NCBI GenBank assembly: GCA_016793465.1
Contig: JAEUJW010000023.1
Coordinates: forward strand, 1 to 64,000
DNA length: 64,000 nt
From: Myxococcales bacterium
GTDB taxonomy: Bacteria; Myxococcota; Polyangia; Nannocystales; Nannocystaceae
Direction of reading: 5' to 3'
Within the stretch, counting starts at the first letter, position 1. Each line of letters starts with the position of its first letter. A model generated the notes under the pieces. That model did not search any database and had not been told where the DNA came from. It saw nothing but the letters and a program-made list of their open reading frames with translations. Shown piece after piece: positions 54,692-63,264 of this stretch. The position numbers were made by a program, and so were the translations under genes.

Positions 54692-56008
54692 ATGTCGACC
54701 GACACCCTGTATACCCTCCGGAACGCTCTCCTCGTCGCCCTCGGACTCGGCGCTGGCCCGGCGGTGGCATCCCCGCGTGGCGAGGCCGCGACGCTGGCGG
54801 TGGCACCCGTGTGTGCAACGGACATCCCGGGCCATGCCTGTCACTTCGGCGATCCCGATGCGTCGACGTGCCAGTACGACGCCGACTGCACGGATGGGCC
54901 GAACGGGCGGTGCATACAGGGTTTCGGCATGGTCGGCTGGTACTGCGGCTGCGAGTACGCTTGCGCCACCGACGCGGACTGCTCGCCCGGTGAGGCGTGC
55001 GTCTGCGGCGAAAGCCTCGGCCTGGGAGCCCATTCGGCCTGCGTCTCGGCGGACTGCCAGGACGGCAGCGAGTGCGTGTCCGGGCAGTGCGAGCTGTCGG
55101 TGTACGACAACGGGTGCGGCGAGGAGCTCACCCTCGCATGCCGCAGCAGCGTCGACGCGTGCAGCGACGACGCCGACTGCCCGGTGGACGAAGTCTGCGC
55201 CTACGACGGCAGCGTCGGCGCGTGGACGTGCCAGGGCCTCACCTGCATCATCGGTCGCCCGCTCGTCGTCGAGGGCGAGGCGAGGTCTGCTCCATCGACG
55301 CCGCGGGCCGACTGGGTCGCGGACATCCGCCCCGACGGTGAGGCCCCGCCCGAGGTCGCCGAGGCGCTCGCCCGGTACTGGACCGACGTCGCCGCCCTCG
55401 AGCACGCCTCGGTGGCGAGCTTCGCCCGCTTCACCCTCGAATTGCTCGCCCAGGGTGCGCCGCCCGAGCTCGTCGCCGACGCCCAGCGCGCCGCCCTCGA
55501 CGAGATCGAACACGCCCGCCTCGCCTGGGCACTCGCCAGCGCTTGGTCAGGTCGCCCGGTCGGGCCTGGCCCGCTCTCCGTGACGGGCGTCCAGCCCGCG
55601 CAGAGCCTCGACGAGATGGTCGCCGCGCTCGTGAAGGAGGGGTGCGTCGGCGAGACCCTGGGCGCCGCAGAGGCGCGGCTCATGGCCGAGGACGTCGAGG
55701 ATCCCGTGCTGGCGTCGGCGCTGCGGCGCGTCGCCGAGGACGAACAGCGCCACGCCGAGCTCGCGTGGCGGACGCTGCGCTGGCTGCTCTCGGTGCATGG
55801 GACGCCGGTCCGTGACATCGCCATGAACGCGGCAAGCGAGGCCGCGACGGAGATCCTCGCCCCGGGGCTGCAGAAGCGTGATGGCGTGGTCGCCCCCGCG
55901 TGGGGCCTCGTCAGCGAGGCGACCACCCGGCAACGCCGTCACGCGATGCTCGACGGGGTCGTGCGTCCTGTCCTCGAGGCGGCGCTCGACTTGCCCCTCG
56001 CAGCCTGA
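54692..56008 (+). CDS. Exported protein: Cys-rich N-terminal region and ferritin-like diiron domain
   Basis: A 438-residue protein with signal LRNALLVALGLGAGPAVA. Residues ~30-190 contain about 20 cysteines in EGF-like/CDC pairs (CATDIPGHACHFGDPDASTCQYDADC, CACATDADCSPGEACVC). Residues ~215-420 are a ferritin-like four-helix domain: LEHASVASFARFTLELL, DEIEHARLAWALA, EGCVGETLGAAEARLMAEDV and EDEQRHAELAWRTL provide the E, ExxH, E, ExxH diiron pattern. It may store or oxidise iron or another metal outside the cytoplasm (inference). An N-terminal extension to 54530 lacks a signal and is rejected. Confidence 0.8.
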   Translation: MSTDTLYTLRNALLVALGLGAGPAVASPRGEAATLAVAPVCATDIPGHACHFGDPDASTCQYDADCTDGPNGRCIQGFGMVGWYCGCEYACATDADCSPGEACVCGESLGLGAHSACVSADCQDGSECVSGQCELSVYDNGCGEELTLACRSSVDACSDDADCPVDEVCAYDGSVGAWTCQGLTCIIGRPLVVEGEARSAPSTPRADWVADIRPDGEAPPEVAEALARYWTDVAALEHASVASFARFTLELLAQGAPPELVADAQRAALDEIEHARLAWALASAWSGRPVGPGPLSVTGVQPAQSLDEMVAALVKEGCVGETLGAAEARLMAEDVEDPVLASALRRVAEDEQRHAELAWRTLRWLLSVHGTPVRDIAMNAASEAATEILAPGLQKRDGVVAPAWGLVSEATTRQRRHAMLDGVVRPVLEAALDLPLAA

Positions 56009-56636
56009 CCTGCTCGCGGCTCACGGCGCCCGGCGCCGACCACCCGGCGTGCGGCACACGCCGCCATGGTGAGCGCGCCGTTGCGCGTGAATTATTCGGA
56101 ATTCAGGACTCGACAGAGGGAAGCGCGGTACCGATTTCGGTAGGTCCGATCGCCGCGTAGACCGCCCCAGGCCCGATCAGGCGGCACTTTTTAATTGCGG
56201 GTAATTCATTAGCCGAAATTCCTGCAATTGAAATGCGTTTGGCTCCCCCTGGACGGCCGATCTGTCCAGGGCGTCGAGGGTTCTGGAACACCCACGGTGG
56301 CGTCCGGTATTCGATTCTTTTCAATTCAATCGGACCTTGCAGATGACCGCGTCAGCGCTGCAGAGCTGCTGCTGCCTTGCAGCGGTCCGTTTCGCGCCGG
56401 GGAGCCCACGCGGCGAGCGCTTTAGGGCTGCAGTAATGCTGCAGCCCTGCACGCCTGCGCGTCACGGCACGAGGCGCACCCGCGGCGCCGTGGTCGCGCG
56501 GCGAACCCCGGTGGATGATGAACGCGCGGCATCCGTATCGTACTCGCGCAGACAGCTCGCAGTTGCGCACGGATCCGCGCGCCGCCGTGCCGATGCGTGG
56601 GCTTCCGGTCCGGCCGGCCGTGGAGGACCCTAGGGT
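56009..56636 (+). other. AT-rich intergenic region with dyads (candidate replication origin)
   Basis: About 630 bp with no convincing gene. Between ~56085 and 56345 the DNA is much richer in A/T than the rest (runs such as TTTTTAATTG, GAATTATTCGGAATTC, TTTTCAATTCAAT). A perfect dyad GGGCTGCAG-taatg-CTGCAGCCC lies at 56425-56447 beside a cluster of CTGC/GCAG repeats. With parA nearby this could be a plasmid or island origin. The proposal rests only on composition and position. Confidence 0.35.
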
Positions 56637-58298
56637 GTGCCCGCGAGTCCTGGCGTCCGCAAGATCGAGGCGATCCTTGGAGACTGGGGGGTTCGCGGCG
56701 GCGTGCATGCACTGGTGCTGCGGTGGCGCAAGCACACGCTGGCCGCGGAGGCCGCCACGCTGACCTGGGAACGTCGCCTCGATCCTGGGCTTTCGGAGCG
56801 CCAGCAGGCTGCGCACGGCCTCGGCATCTTCACGCTGGACGCGACGAACGTGGCGGACGAGTGGTTGCTCCGCCACGAATGGCGCGGGTGGGGCTGGCGA
56901 GAGTACGGCCACGGCAACGCACTCGAGCTGAAGTCGAAGGCGCTGGACCTGGTTCGCGCGGGGGGCCCCTTCGGCGGGCCCGAGCACGTCTTCCGCCGGG
57001 CCAGCCCCGTCCAGGCATGCCTGACAATCGACATGCAGCGGCACGCGTCAGCGGGCGGGGAGTTGCGGATCGGGAACCTGATCCCGGGCCTCAGAGTCCT
57101 GCTCCAAGTCAAACCGGACGGGAGGTTCGCTATACGGACGCTGGGCCCCGTCGACCGCGGCGCCGAGCTCGCGCCCCTCCTGGCGACGCTCGGCCCGGTC
57201 CAGACGAGCGTGTCGGGTCAACGGCGCGTGCCGTGGATCTTCGTCGACGTCTGGCCGCTGCTCGGGGTGATCCGGACGCCCAGTTTCGACCTGCTCTCGA
57301 TCCAATTGGCCCCCGACGAGGTCGCGGTGATCGCTGCGAAGGACGAGCCATATGGGGTCCTCGTTGGCACCTTGGCCGAGCTGCGCAAGCTCGACATCGA
57401 TCGGTGGCTGGCGAGCCTCCCCCGCGCGCCGCTCGTCCGAGAATACTCGCCCCCGCCGAGCGACCACAGGTGCCCGCCGATGGCGGCAGGCGAGGGCCAC
57501 TTGTCACCGGAGCCGCCGTCACCGCCACCGAGCCGCCCAGCTACCGCTGCCAGTGTCGAGCCGGAGGCGCCGGCATCGCCGCCGAACCGGCCTGCACCGA
57601 GCCCACCACGGCCGCCTGCAACCGCTGCACCCGCCCCGCCGGAGCCGCCCGCACCACCGATCCACCCAGCATCTGCGACGGGCTCACCACCTGCACCCGC
57701 TGCACCCGCCCTGCAGGAGCCGTCCGCGCCACCGATCCACCCAGCATCTGCGACGAGCTCACCACCTGCACCCGCTGCACCCGCCCTGCAGGAGCCGTCC
57801 GCGCCACCGCCTGCACCCGCCGCACCCGCCCTGCCAGAGCGGCCCGCATCGCCACCGCGGCGCCCGGCATCCAAGACGCGCTCACCACGACTGTCAGCTA
57901 CCACCGCACGCGTCGAGCCCGTCCAGGCGATGAAGCTCCCGCCCGACCTCGTCGACGCGCTCGCCGCCTGCTTCGCGGTCGTGGAGGGTGAGCTGCCTGT
58001 GCGGAAGACCGGCGCCGAGTTTGCCCGCGAGCTCGTGTGGGCGCTGGTCCGGGCCGCGAGCGCGGGGACGACGACCATGACGGGGACACCCGCGGAGCTG
58101 CTGAGTGCACTTCATCGCCTCGGCTACCTGCGGGCCATGCCGAGCGACCAGGTCGGACGCGACGCCTTCAAGATGCTGGCCGCGCGGACGTCGCTCGTGC
58201 GCAGGCCCCACCATCGCCGGTGGGTCCTGGCGTTCGGCGATCTGCTCGATCCGGAGTCGGAGCTGCGCGAGGAGTTGCGGCGCTACGAGTCCCGGTAG
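56637..58298 (+). CDS. Protein of unknown function with Pro-rich repeats next to partition genes
   Basis: A 553-residue protein from a GTG start. Residues 1-300 form an alpha/beta region (KIEAILGDWGVRGGVHALVLRWRKHTLAAEAATLTWERR; GRRVPWIFVDVWPLLGVIRTPSFDLLSIQLAPDEVAVIAAKDEPYG) not recognised. Residues ~300-420 are Pro/Ala/Ser low-complexity with a near-perfect ~24-residue tandem unit ([24 protein letters not shown]). Residues ~420-553 form a helical C-terminal domain. It has no signal peptide and lies between the AT-rich region and the ParA cassette, so a replication or maintenance role is possible but not shown. Confidence 0.6.
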   Translation: MPASPGVRKIEAILGDWGVRGGVHALVLRWRKHTLAAEAATLTWERRLDPGLSERQQAAHGLGIFTLDATNVADEWLLRHEWRGWGWREYGHGNALELKSKALDLVRAGGPFGGPEHVFRRASPVQACLTIDMQRHASAGGELRIGNLIPGLRVLLQVKPDGRFAIRTLGPVDRGAELAPLLATLGPVQTSVSGQRRVPWIFVDVWPLLGVIRTPSFDLLSIQLAPDEVAVIAAKDEPYGVLVGTLAELRKLDIDRWLASLPRAPLVREYSPPPSDHRCPPMAAGEGHLSPEPPSPPPSRPATAASVEPEAPASPPNRPAPSPPRPPATAAPAPPEPPAPPIHPASATGSPPAPAAPALQEPSAPPIHPASATSSPPAPAAPALQEPSAPPPAPAAPALPERPASPPRRPASKTRSPRLSATTARVEPVQAMKLPPDLVDALAACFAVVEGELPVRKTGAEFARELVWALVRAASAGTTTMTGTPAELLSALHRLGYLRAMPSDQVGRDAFKMLAARTSLVRRPHHRRWVLAFGDLLDPESELREELRRYESR

Positions 58299-58309
58299 CC
58301 TGCGCTCCA

Positions 58310-58816
58310 CTACGACGGCTCGTCGGCGCCCTCGGGCTCCTCGTCCACGGGCGCCGCGTCAGCGGCGGCTCGTTCATCCCGCCGCTGCTGTCGCATCGTC
58401 CGGAGCCACTCCTCCTGGATCGCCTTGCACACGACGTAGACCAGCGTGGTCTCGTGGGCCTCGGCGAGATACTCGAGCTTCTCGTCGATCTCCTGCGGGA
58501 AGCGGAAGTGCCGCGACTTCACCGGACGCTTGCGCTTTGACCGCGATGGTAGTTCGGCCTCGAGGTCGCGCGAGCTCGTCGACGCCGTCGGCTTGCCCGG
58601 GGGCGTCGGTTTGCCTGGGGGGGTCGGTTTACCTGGGGGGGTCGACGCTGGCCGCTGGCGGCCGCTGGCCTTCGCCGGCTTGGCGATGAGGCCGCGAGAG
58701 GCGAGCTCCTTCTCGGCGTCGGGGGCGAGGCCGCTGGGGTTCCAGGCGCCGGAAAAGCCCTGTTGGGTCTGATGGGCGTAGCTCCCGGCCCTCTGGTCGC
58801 TACTCTTCTTCGGCAT
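58310..58816 (-). CDS. Ribbon-helix-helix protein, partner of ParA
   Basis: A 168-residue protein. The N-terminal half is disordered with three tandem PPGKPT units. Residues ~100-140 (SRHFRFPQEIDEKLEYLAEAHETTLVYVVCKAIQEEWLR) look like a CopG-type ribbon-helix-helix DNA-binding domain. An acidic tail ends the protein. Its ATG lies 17 nt inside the ParA gene, so the two are co-translated, as in small plasmid partition cassettes where the RHH protein binds the centromere. Confidence 0.72.
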   Translation of the reverse strand: MPKKSSDQRAGSYAHQTQQGFSGAWNPSGLAPDAEKELASRGLIAKPAKASGRQRPASTPPGKPTPPGKPTPPGKPTASTSSRDLEAELPSRSKRKRPVKSRHFRFPQEIDEKLEYLAEAHETTLVYVVCKAIQEEWLRTMRQQRRDERAAADAAPVDEEPEGADEPS

Positions 58817-59471
58817 TGATCCTCCGCTTCTTCATCTTGAACCCGAGGTTGGCGAGGAAACTGCGGCAGAACGTCTCCATCACGACCGCAGCGCGCGTAC
58901 CCGAACCGTAGGGGACCTCCCAGACCGGCTTGTAGAAGTCGGTGGTTCGGTCGATCGCTTCGGCCTCCGGTATCTCGACCTCGCAGACCTTGGCCTTCGG
59001 GATCGCCGCGATCGCCTTGCGCAGCTCGTGGTCCATCCGCTTGCCGCCGCGCCCGACATTGTTCTTCAGGATCAGCACGTCGGTTGCAGACGACTCGAGC
59101 TCGCCGAGCACGTTGTGCATGTTCTCGAAGGCGAGGCGGCCGTGGATCGGCACGAGCCAGAGCGACGGGCTGAAGCTGACGGCGATTTCGATCGCCGGCG
59201 GGCAGTCGACGAGGACGAGCTCCACGTTCTGGAACTTCGGCACCTTCTTCGGCGAGTAGACGACCGAGAGGAAGGGGCTGCGTTCGTGGAACGTCCCCTC
59301 CCGCATCACGCCGTCCCCGCGCGAAAGGATGCGGTAGAGGTCGCCCTGGTTGTCGATGCAGGCGGCGATTGTCCGGATCTCCTGGTACTCGGCGTACCAG
59401 GCCAGGTGCGCCGCCATGGTGGTCTTACCGGCGCCACCCTTGTTGTTGTAGATACCGATAGTCTTGTGCAT
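58800..59471 (-). CDS. parA: ParA-family partition ATPase
   Basis: A 223-residue ParA/MinD-type ATPase. The deviant Walker A is YNNKGGAGKTTMAAHLAW; Walker A' and B regions follow as CIDNQGDLYRIL and VELVLVDCPPAIE. A C-terminal segment DRTTDFYKPVWEVPYG is usual in ParA. Start 59471 (MHKTIGIYNNKGG) is preferred to 59555, which would prefix an Arg-rich stretch. It drives segregation of a plasmid or chromosome region in the cytoplasm. Its likely DNA site is the palindrome array upstream. Confidence 0.88.
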   Translation of the reverse strand: MHKTIGIYNNKGGAGKTTMAAHLAWYAEYQEIRTIAACIDNQGDLYRILSRGDGVMREGTFHERSPFLSVVYSPKKVPKFQNVELVLVDCPPAIEIAVSFSPSLWLVPIHGRLAFENMHNVLGELESSATDVLILKNNVGRGGKRMDHELRKAIAAIPKAKVCEVEIPEAEAIDRTTDFYKPVWEVPYGSGTRAAVVMETFCRSFLANLGFKMKKRRINAEEE

Positions 59472-59650
59472 CGTCGGCCACATTCTCATGCGGCTGTCAG
59501 TGGCGCCAGACCGCGTGTCCGCGCGGCTCAGGACAGCGCCCGGAGGCGAACACAACCAAGGTTCGCGCGTCGTCGGGTCCTCAGCGGCCGCTTCCGCAAG
59601 GCGGCGGGCGAGCGACCCGCACGGCTGCGGTCATCGGTGGTTCTCGGTGT

Positions 59651-60203
59651 GGCCACATGGCGATGTGGCCCAGCCCCAGTACCACCAGAGATCCCACTGA
59701 AGCACGTTTAGCTCGAGATCGTCCCCAACATGGGCAGCCACATGGCGATGTGGCCCGCGCCGCGCTGCTCGGCGGGCCACACGATGATGTGGCCCGCCCA
59801 TCGCCGCCTGGTGCGCGAACCCGACCTGCTCCTGGGCCAAGCCGCGCGGTGCTACCAGCTCGGCCATGACCACCCGCGATCGAGGGGCCACATCATGATG
59901 TGGCCCTCGATCCGCCGGACGACCCTCGGCGTTCGACATCGACCGTCGGATCCGGCCTGTTCCCGAGCGCGGACTCCTCGTTGTGTTCGGCCCGCGCCAA
60001 GGCGTTGCGATACCGTATCGCTGTATCAACTGGTCGGGCACAGCGTGTTGGCGCCATGTAACCGGCGTTATCGCGCGTGATCTGGCGAGTTGATACGGTT
60101 CATACGGTATCGCTGCCTGGCGCTCGGCCCGTCACGAGCAGTGCCGCTGCGCGGTCGTGCGCTGGCGAGCCCGAGAGGGGTGGGCCACACGATGATGTGG
60201 CCC
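59651..60203. repeat. Array of five GGCCACA-N6-TGTGGCC palindromes (candidate centromere)
   Basis: Copies: 59651-59670 (GGCCACATGGCGATGTGGCC); 59737-59754 (same core, left flank mismatch); 59771-59798 (arms extended to 11 bp, GGCGGGCCACA/TGTGGCCCGCC); 59878-59912 (arms extended to ~17 bp, one-base indel); 60182-60203 (GGGCCACA...TGTGGCCC). A sixth half-site (GGCCACAC) is at 60213-60220. Spacing is irregular (35-290 bp). They lie just upstream of parA and contain no gene. Confidence 0.7.
60007..60113. repeat. Long inverted repeat between palindromes 4 and 5
   Basis: GCGATACCGTAT...GTATCAACT (60007-60031) faces AGTTGATAC...ATACGGTATCGC (60088-60113), with 4-5 nt between the halves of each arm and 56 bp between the arms. 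Each arm has its own short dyad (CGATACCGTATCG). It may be an operator pair for the partition genes or the footprint of a lost element. Confidence 0.5.
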
Positions 60204-60311
60204 GGGCCGAGAGGCCACACGCGGGTGCGGTCTCTCATGGCGCACGCGGAGCGCACCTTACGACCTACCCGCGTGCCCCTCGAGCGGCTGCTCGCCGGCC
60301 CCACCGGCAGC

Positions 60312-60318
60312 CGCACGA
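60312..60318. repeat. Target-site duplication, left copy (CGCACGA)
   Basis: Direct repeat of 63258-63264, immediately outside the left end of the IS21-family element. Confidence 0.85.
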
Positions 60319-60320
60319 TG

Positions 60321-60515
60321 CGTTTTCCGGACTGACCTGGGCACGGTTTCCGGCCTGACCTGGGCACGGTTTCCGGCCTGACCTGGGCGCCCGTTCCGGG
60401 CACCTGGGCACGGATTCCGGACCACCTGGGCGCCCGTTCCGGACCACCTGGGCGCCCGTTCCGGACACCTGGGCACCGTTTCCGGACCGCCTGGGCACCC
60501 CGGGAACGGGCCGCC
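60321..60515 (+). repeat. Tandem transposase-binding repeats at the left IS end
   Basis: About eight imperfect direct repeats with consensus TTCCGG-A/C-C-ACCTGGGC-A/G-C. Seven or eight is more than the two or three usual for IS21-family ends. They should not be mistaken for a CRISPR array, because the spacers are part of the repeat. Confidence 0.7.
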
Positions 60516-60537
60516 AGCGGGCAGCACGGCGGTCGGT

Positions 60538-62169
60538 GTGGCGAACATCCCCGAGAGGGCCGAGACCGGCTCCGCTCTCGGCTTGGAGCGCCACCGAATG
60601 CGAAGAATCCGAGAAGTCCTCCGCCTCAAGTACGAGTGCGGGCTGAGCAACCGCTGCATGTCGGCGTCGACCGGGATGTCGAAGGGGTCGGTCAGCGAAT
60701 ATCTGCGCCGCGCCAGGGACGCGGGCGTGACCTGGGAGCAGGCGTGCGAGCTCGACGACGGCGAGCTCGAGCGTCGGCTGTTCCACGCGGTCGGCTACAA
60801 CGAGCCGTCCGAGCGCGCACCGATCGACCTCGAGTGGGCGCGCCTCGAGATGCGCAAGACGGGCGTGACGCTGCAGCTCGTGTGGGCCGAGTACTGCACA
60901 GCGGTGAAGGCCGGCGAGGGCTCGAAGCGGCCGTACCAGTACAGCCAATTCTGCGAGCTGTACCGGCGCTTCGAGGCGAAGGTCGACGTGGTGATGCGGC
61001 AGGACCACCGCGCCGGCGAGCGGCTCTTCATCGACTACTCGGGCAAGCGGCCGGTGGTCTGGAACCGCGAGACCGGCGAGGCCGAGGAGGTCGAGCTCTA
61101 CGTCGCGGTGCTCGGCGCCAGCAACTACACCTACGTCGAGGCGACGCGGACGCAGCAGCTCGCCGACTTCGTGATGTCGACGATCCGCGCCCTCGAGTAC
61201 ATCGGGGCCACGCCCGAGATCCTGGTCCCCGACCAGCTGCGCAGCGCGGTGTCGGGGCCGCACCGCCATGATCCTGTGCTCAACCCGACGTACGCCGAGA
61301 TGGCGGCGCACTACGGCACGGTCGTGATCCCGGCGCGGCCCGGCAAGCCGCGCGACAAGGCGAAGGTCGAGGTCGGCGTGCAGATCGCCCAGCGGTGGAT
61401 CCTCGCGTGCCTGCGCAACCGGAAATTCTACAGCCTGGACGAGCTGAACGAGGCTATCGCCGAGCTGCTGGAGCGGCTCAACACGCGGCCGTTCGTCAAG
61501 CTGGACGGCTGCCGGCGCTCGGTCTTCGAGACCCTCGAGCGCCCATCGATGCGCCCGCTGCCGGCGACGCGCTACCAGCTCGCCGTGTGGAAGACGGCGC
61601 GCGTGAACATCGACCACCACGTCGAGTACGAGGGCCGCCTCTACAGCGTGGCGTACCAGCTCATCGGCAAGTCGGTCGAGGTCCGCGCGACCACTGCGAC
61701 GGTCGAGCTCCTCCACGCGGGTCGACGCGTCGCCGGCCACGCACGCAGCTACGGACCCAAGGGCACGGCGGTGACCGATCCGTCGCACCGTCCCAAGTCG
61801 CACCAGGCGCACGGCGACTGGCCGCCGTCGCGGGTGATCGGCTGGGCCGAGAACCTCGGCCCGAGCGTCGGCGACGTCGCTCGCAGGATCCTCGCGGCCC
61901 AGCCGCACCCCGAGAAGGGCTACCGCTCGTGCCTCGCCCTGATCGCCGACGTCAAACGCTACGAGCCCGGCCGCGTCGACGCGGCCTGCCGCCGCGCGCT
62001 CGAGATCGGCGCGCCGACCCGCCAGAGCGTGCTGGCGATCCTCCGCCGCGGCCTCGATCGCATCGTCGTCGAGCCGCCGCCGAGCAGACCTCCCGTCCCC
62101 CACGAGCTGATTCGTGGCGGCGACTACTACGACAAGAAGGAGATGGAGACCGATGACGACCTCAACTAA
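60538..62169 (+). CDS. istA: IS21-family transposase IstA
   Basis: A 543-residue DDE transposase, starting with GTG at 60538 (ATG at 60598 is an alternative). HTH region: RRIREVLRLKYECGLSNRCMSASTGMSKGSVSEYLRRARDAG. Catalytic core: RLFIDYSGKRPVVW (Asp), EILVPDQLRSAV (Asp) and GKPRDKAKVEVGVQIAQRW (Glu). C-terminal part (HHVEYEGRLYSVAYQLIGKSVEVRAT) is the Mu-type beta barrel of IstA. The end of the gene overlaps the small ORF. Confidence 0.92.
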   Translation: MANIPERAETGSALGLERHRMRRIREVLRLKYECGLSNRCMSASTGMSKGSVSEYLRRARDAGVTWEQACELDDGELERRLFHAVGYNEPSERAPIDLEWARLEMRKTGVTLQLVWAEYCTAVKAGEGSKRPYQYSQFCELYRRFEAKVDVVMRQDHRAGERLFIDYSGKRPVVWNRETGEAEEVELYVAVLGASNYTYVEATRTQQLADFVMSTIRALEYIGATPEILVPDQLRSAVSGPHRHDPVLNPTYAEMAAHYGTVVIPARPGKPRDKAKVEVGVQIAQRWILACLRNRKFYSLDELNEAIAELLERLNTRPFVKLDGCRRSVFETLERPSMRPLPATRYQLAVWKTARVNIDHHVEYEGRLYSVAYQLIGKSVEVRATTATVELLHAGRRVAGHARSYGPKGTAVTDPSHRPKSHQAHGDWPPSRVIGWAENLGPSVGDVARRILAAQPHPEKGYRSCLALIADVKRYEPGRVDAACRRALEIGAPTRQSVLAILRRGLDRIVVEPPPSRPPVPHELIRGGDYYDKKEMETDDDLN

Positions 62170-62359
62170 ACCCGAACCCCATGATGATGGCCGCGGCGCG
62201 GTGCTGCTACCGCCCACCCCGCCGCCGCCGGGGACGATCCGCCTGCTCTTCGGACGCGGCTGCACGTGGACCGTGCGCGACATGCCCGACATGACGCAGC
62301 TCGATGTCACCCTGACGCCGATGAGGCCGCGGCGCCGCGCACAAGGAGGCCGGCCGTGA
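62153..62359 (+). CDS. Small ORF between istA and istB
   Basis: A 68-residue frame that overlaps the istA end by 17 nt and ends in the GTG start of istB (GTGA). The Pro-rich middle and DMPDMTQLDVTLTP are not recognised. The ribosome site AAGGAGG at 62342-62348 inside it would serve istB. Coupled overlaps on both sides suggest translation; most IS21 elements lack such an ORF. The function is unknown. Confidence 0.55.
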   Translation: MTTSTKPEPHDDGRGAVLLPPTPPPPGTIRLLFGRGCTWTVRDMPDMTQLDVTLTPMRPRRRAQGGRP

Positions 62360-63111
62360 TCGACCAGGAGACCCTCCGCAAGCTCCGCGACATGAAGCTC
62401 GACGGCATGGCCGCCGGCTTCGAGGAGCTCCTCGCCCGCGCTCTGCCGCACGACATGACGCCGATCGACGTCGTCGGGACCCTCGTCGACCGCGAGTGGT
62501 CGGATCGCGAGAACCGCAGGCTGACCCGCTTGCTCAAGGCCGCCAAGATCGGCCACGACGCCTGCCTCGAGGATGTCCGCTGCGAACCCGGCCGCGGCCT
62601 CGACAAGGCCGTCCTCCGCGACCTGGCGACCTGCCGCTGGGTCGACGCCAGGCTCAACGTGATCATCGTCGGCAAGACCGGCGTCGGCAAGAGCTACCTC
62701 GCCGCCGCGCTCGCACAGGCCGCGTGTCGTCACGGCCGCCGCGCACTCTTCGCCCGGGTACCACGATTGGTCCACGATCTTGCGATCGCCCGCGCCGATG
62801 GTACATACACGACGCTGCTCGCGCGCCTCGCCCGTATCGAGGTGCTCGTGCTCGACGATTTCCTGCTGTCCCCGATGAAGGACAGCGAGCTGCGCGACCT
62901 CCTCGAGATCCTCGAGGACCGCTACGACCACTCGTCCACCGTCATCAACTCGCAGGTCCCCACCAAGCGCTGGCACGAGCTCCTCATCGAGCCCACCCTC
63001 GCCGACGCCATCTGCGACCGCCTCGTCCACAACGCCCATGTCCTCGCCCTCCAGGGCCCCTCGATGCGCGAGAAGAAAGGTGCCCAGGCCACCAAGGCCA
63101 CTGCCCGCTGA
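62356..63111 (+). CDS. istB: IS21-family helper ATPase IstB
   Basis: A 251-residue AAA+ ATPase of the DnaC/IstB type starting with GTG. Walker A is VIIVGKTGVGKSYLAAALA, Walker B VLVLDDFLLSP; C-terminal STVINSQVPTKRWHELLIEPTLADAICDRLVHNAHVLALQGPSMR is the IstB signature. Works with IstA to select target DNA. AAGGAGG precedes the start. Confidence 0.92.
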   Translation: MIDQETLRKLRDMKLDGMAAGFEELLARALPHDMTPIDVVGTLVDREWSDRENRRLTRLLKAAKIGHDACLEDVRCEPGRGLDKAVLRDLATCRWVDARLNVIIVGKTGVGKSYLAAALAQAACRHGRRALFARVPRLVHDLAIARADGTYTTLLARLARIEVLVLDDFLLSPMKDSELRDLLEILEDRYDHSSTVINSQVPTKRWHELLIEPTLADAICDRLVHNAHVLALQGPSMREKKGAQATKATAR

Positions 63112-63257
63112 TCAACCCCACCTCCACACCGACCGCCCCGCACTCGTCGCCCCGGACCGGCCACTCAGGCCGTCGCTCCGCTCCGATGCGCCCAGGTGGT
63201 CCGGAACGACTGCCCAGGTCTCAGCGGAACGGGCGCCCAGGTCGAGCGGAATACGCA

Positions 63258-63264
63258 CGCACGA
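63258..63264. repeat. Target-site duplication, right copy (CGCACGA)
   Basis: Perfect match to 60312-60318 across the IS element. Confidence 0.85.

Larger units (their letters stand above)
59472..60311. other. Non-coding region upstream of parA
   Basis: About 840 bp without a convincing gene. It holds the palindrome array (59651-60203), the inverted repeat (60007-60113) and presumably the parA promoter. The left target-duplication copy of the IS element follows directly. Confidence 0.6.
60319..63257 (+). mobile_element. Complete IS21-family insertion sequence
   Basis: A 2939-bp element with matching ends: the left end starts TGCGTTTTCCG and the right end reads TGCGTATTCCG on the other strand. 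Inside the left end, about eight tandem ~20-23-bp units of the form TTCCGG-n-CCTGGGC (60321-60515) occur; three units are at the right end (63185-63250). Multiple end repeats are a known IS21 feature for transposase binding. It encodes istA, a small extra ORF and istB, and is flanked by a perfect 7-bp duplication, so it is probably recently inserted and potentially functional. Confidence 0.9.

Noticed and set aside
60321..60515. Regularly repeated ~23-bp units that look like a CRISPR array
   Set aside because: The units are contiguous with no unique spacers, lie at the end of an IS21 element, and match units at its other end.
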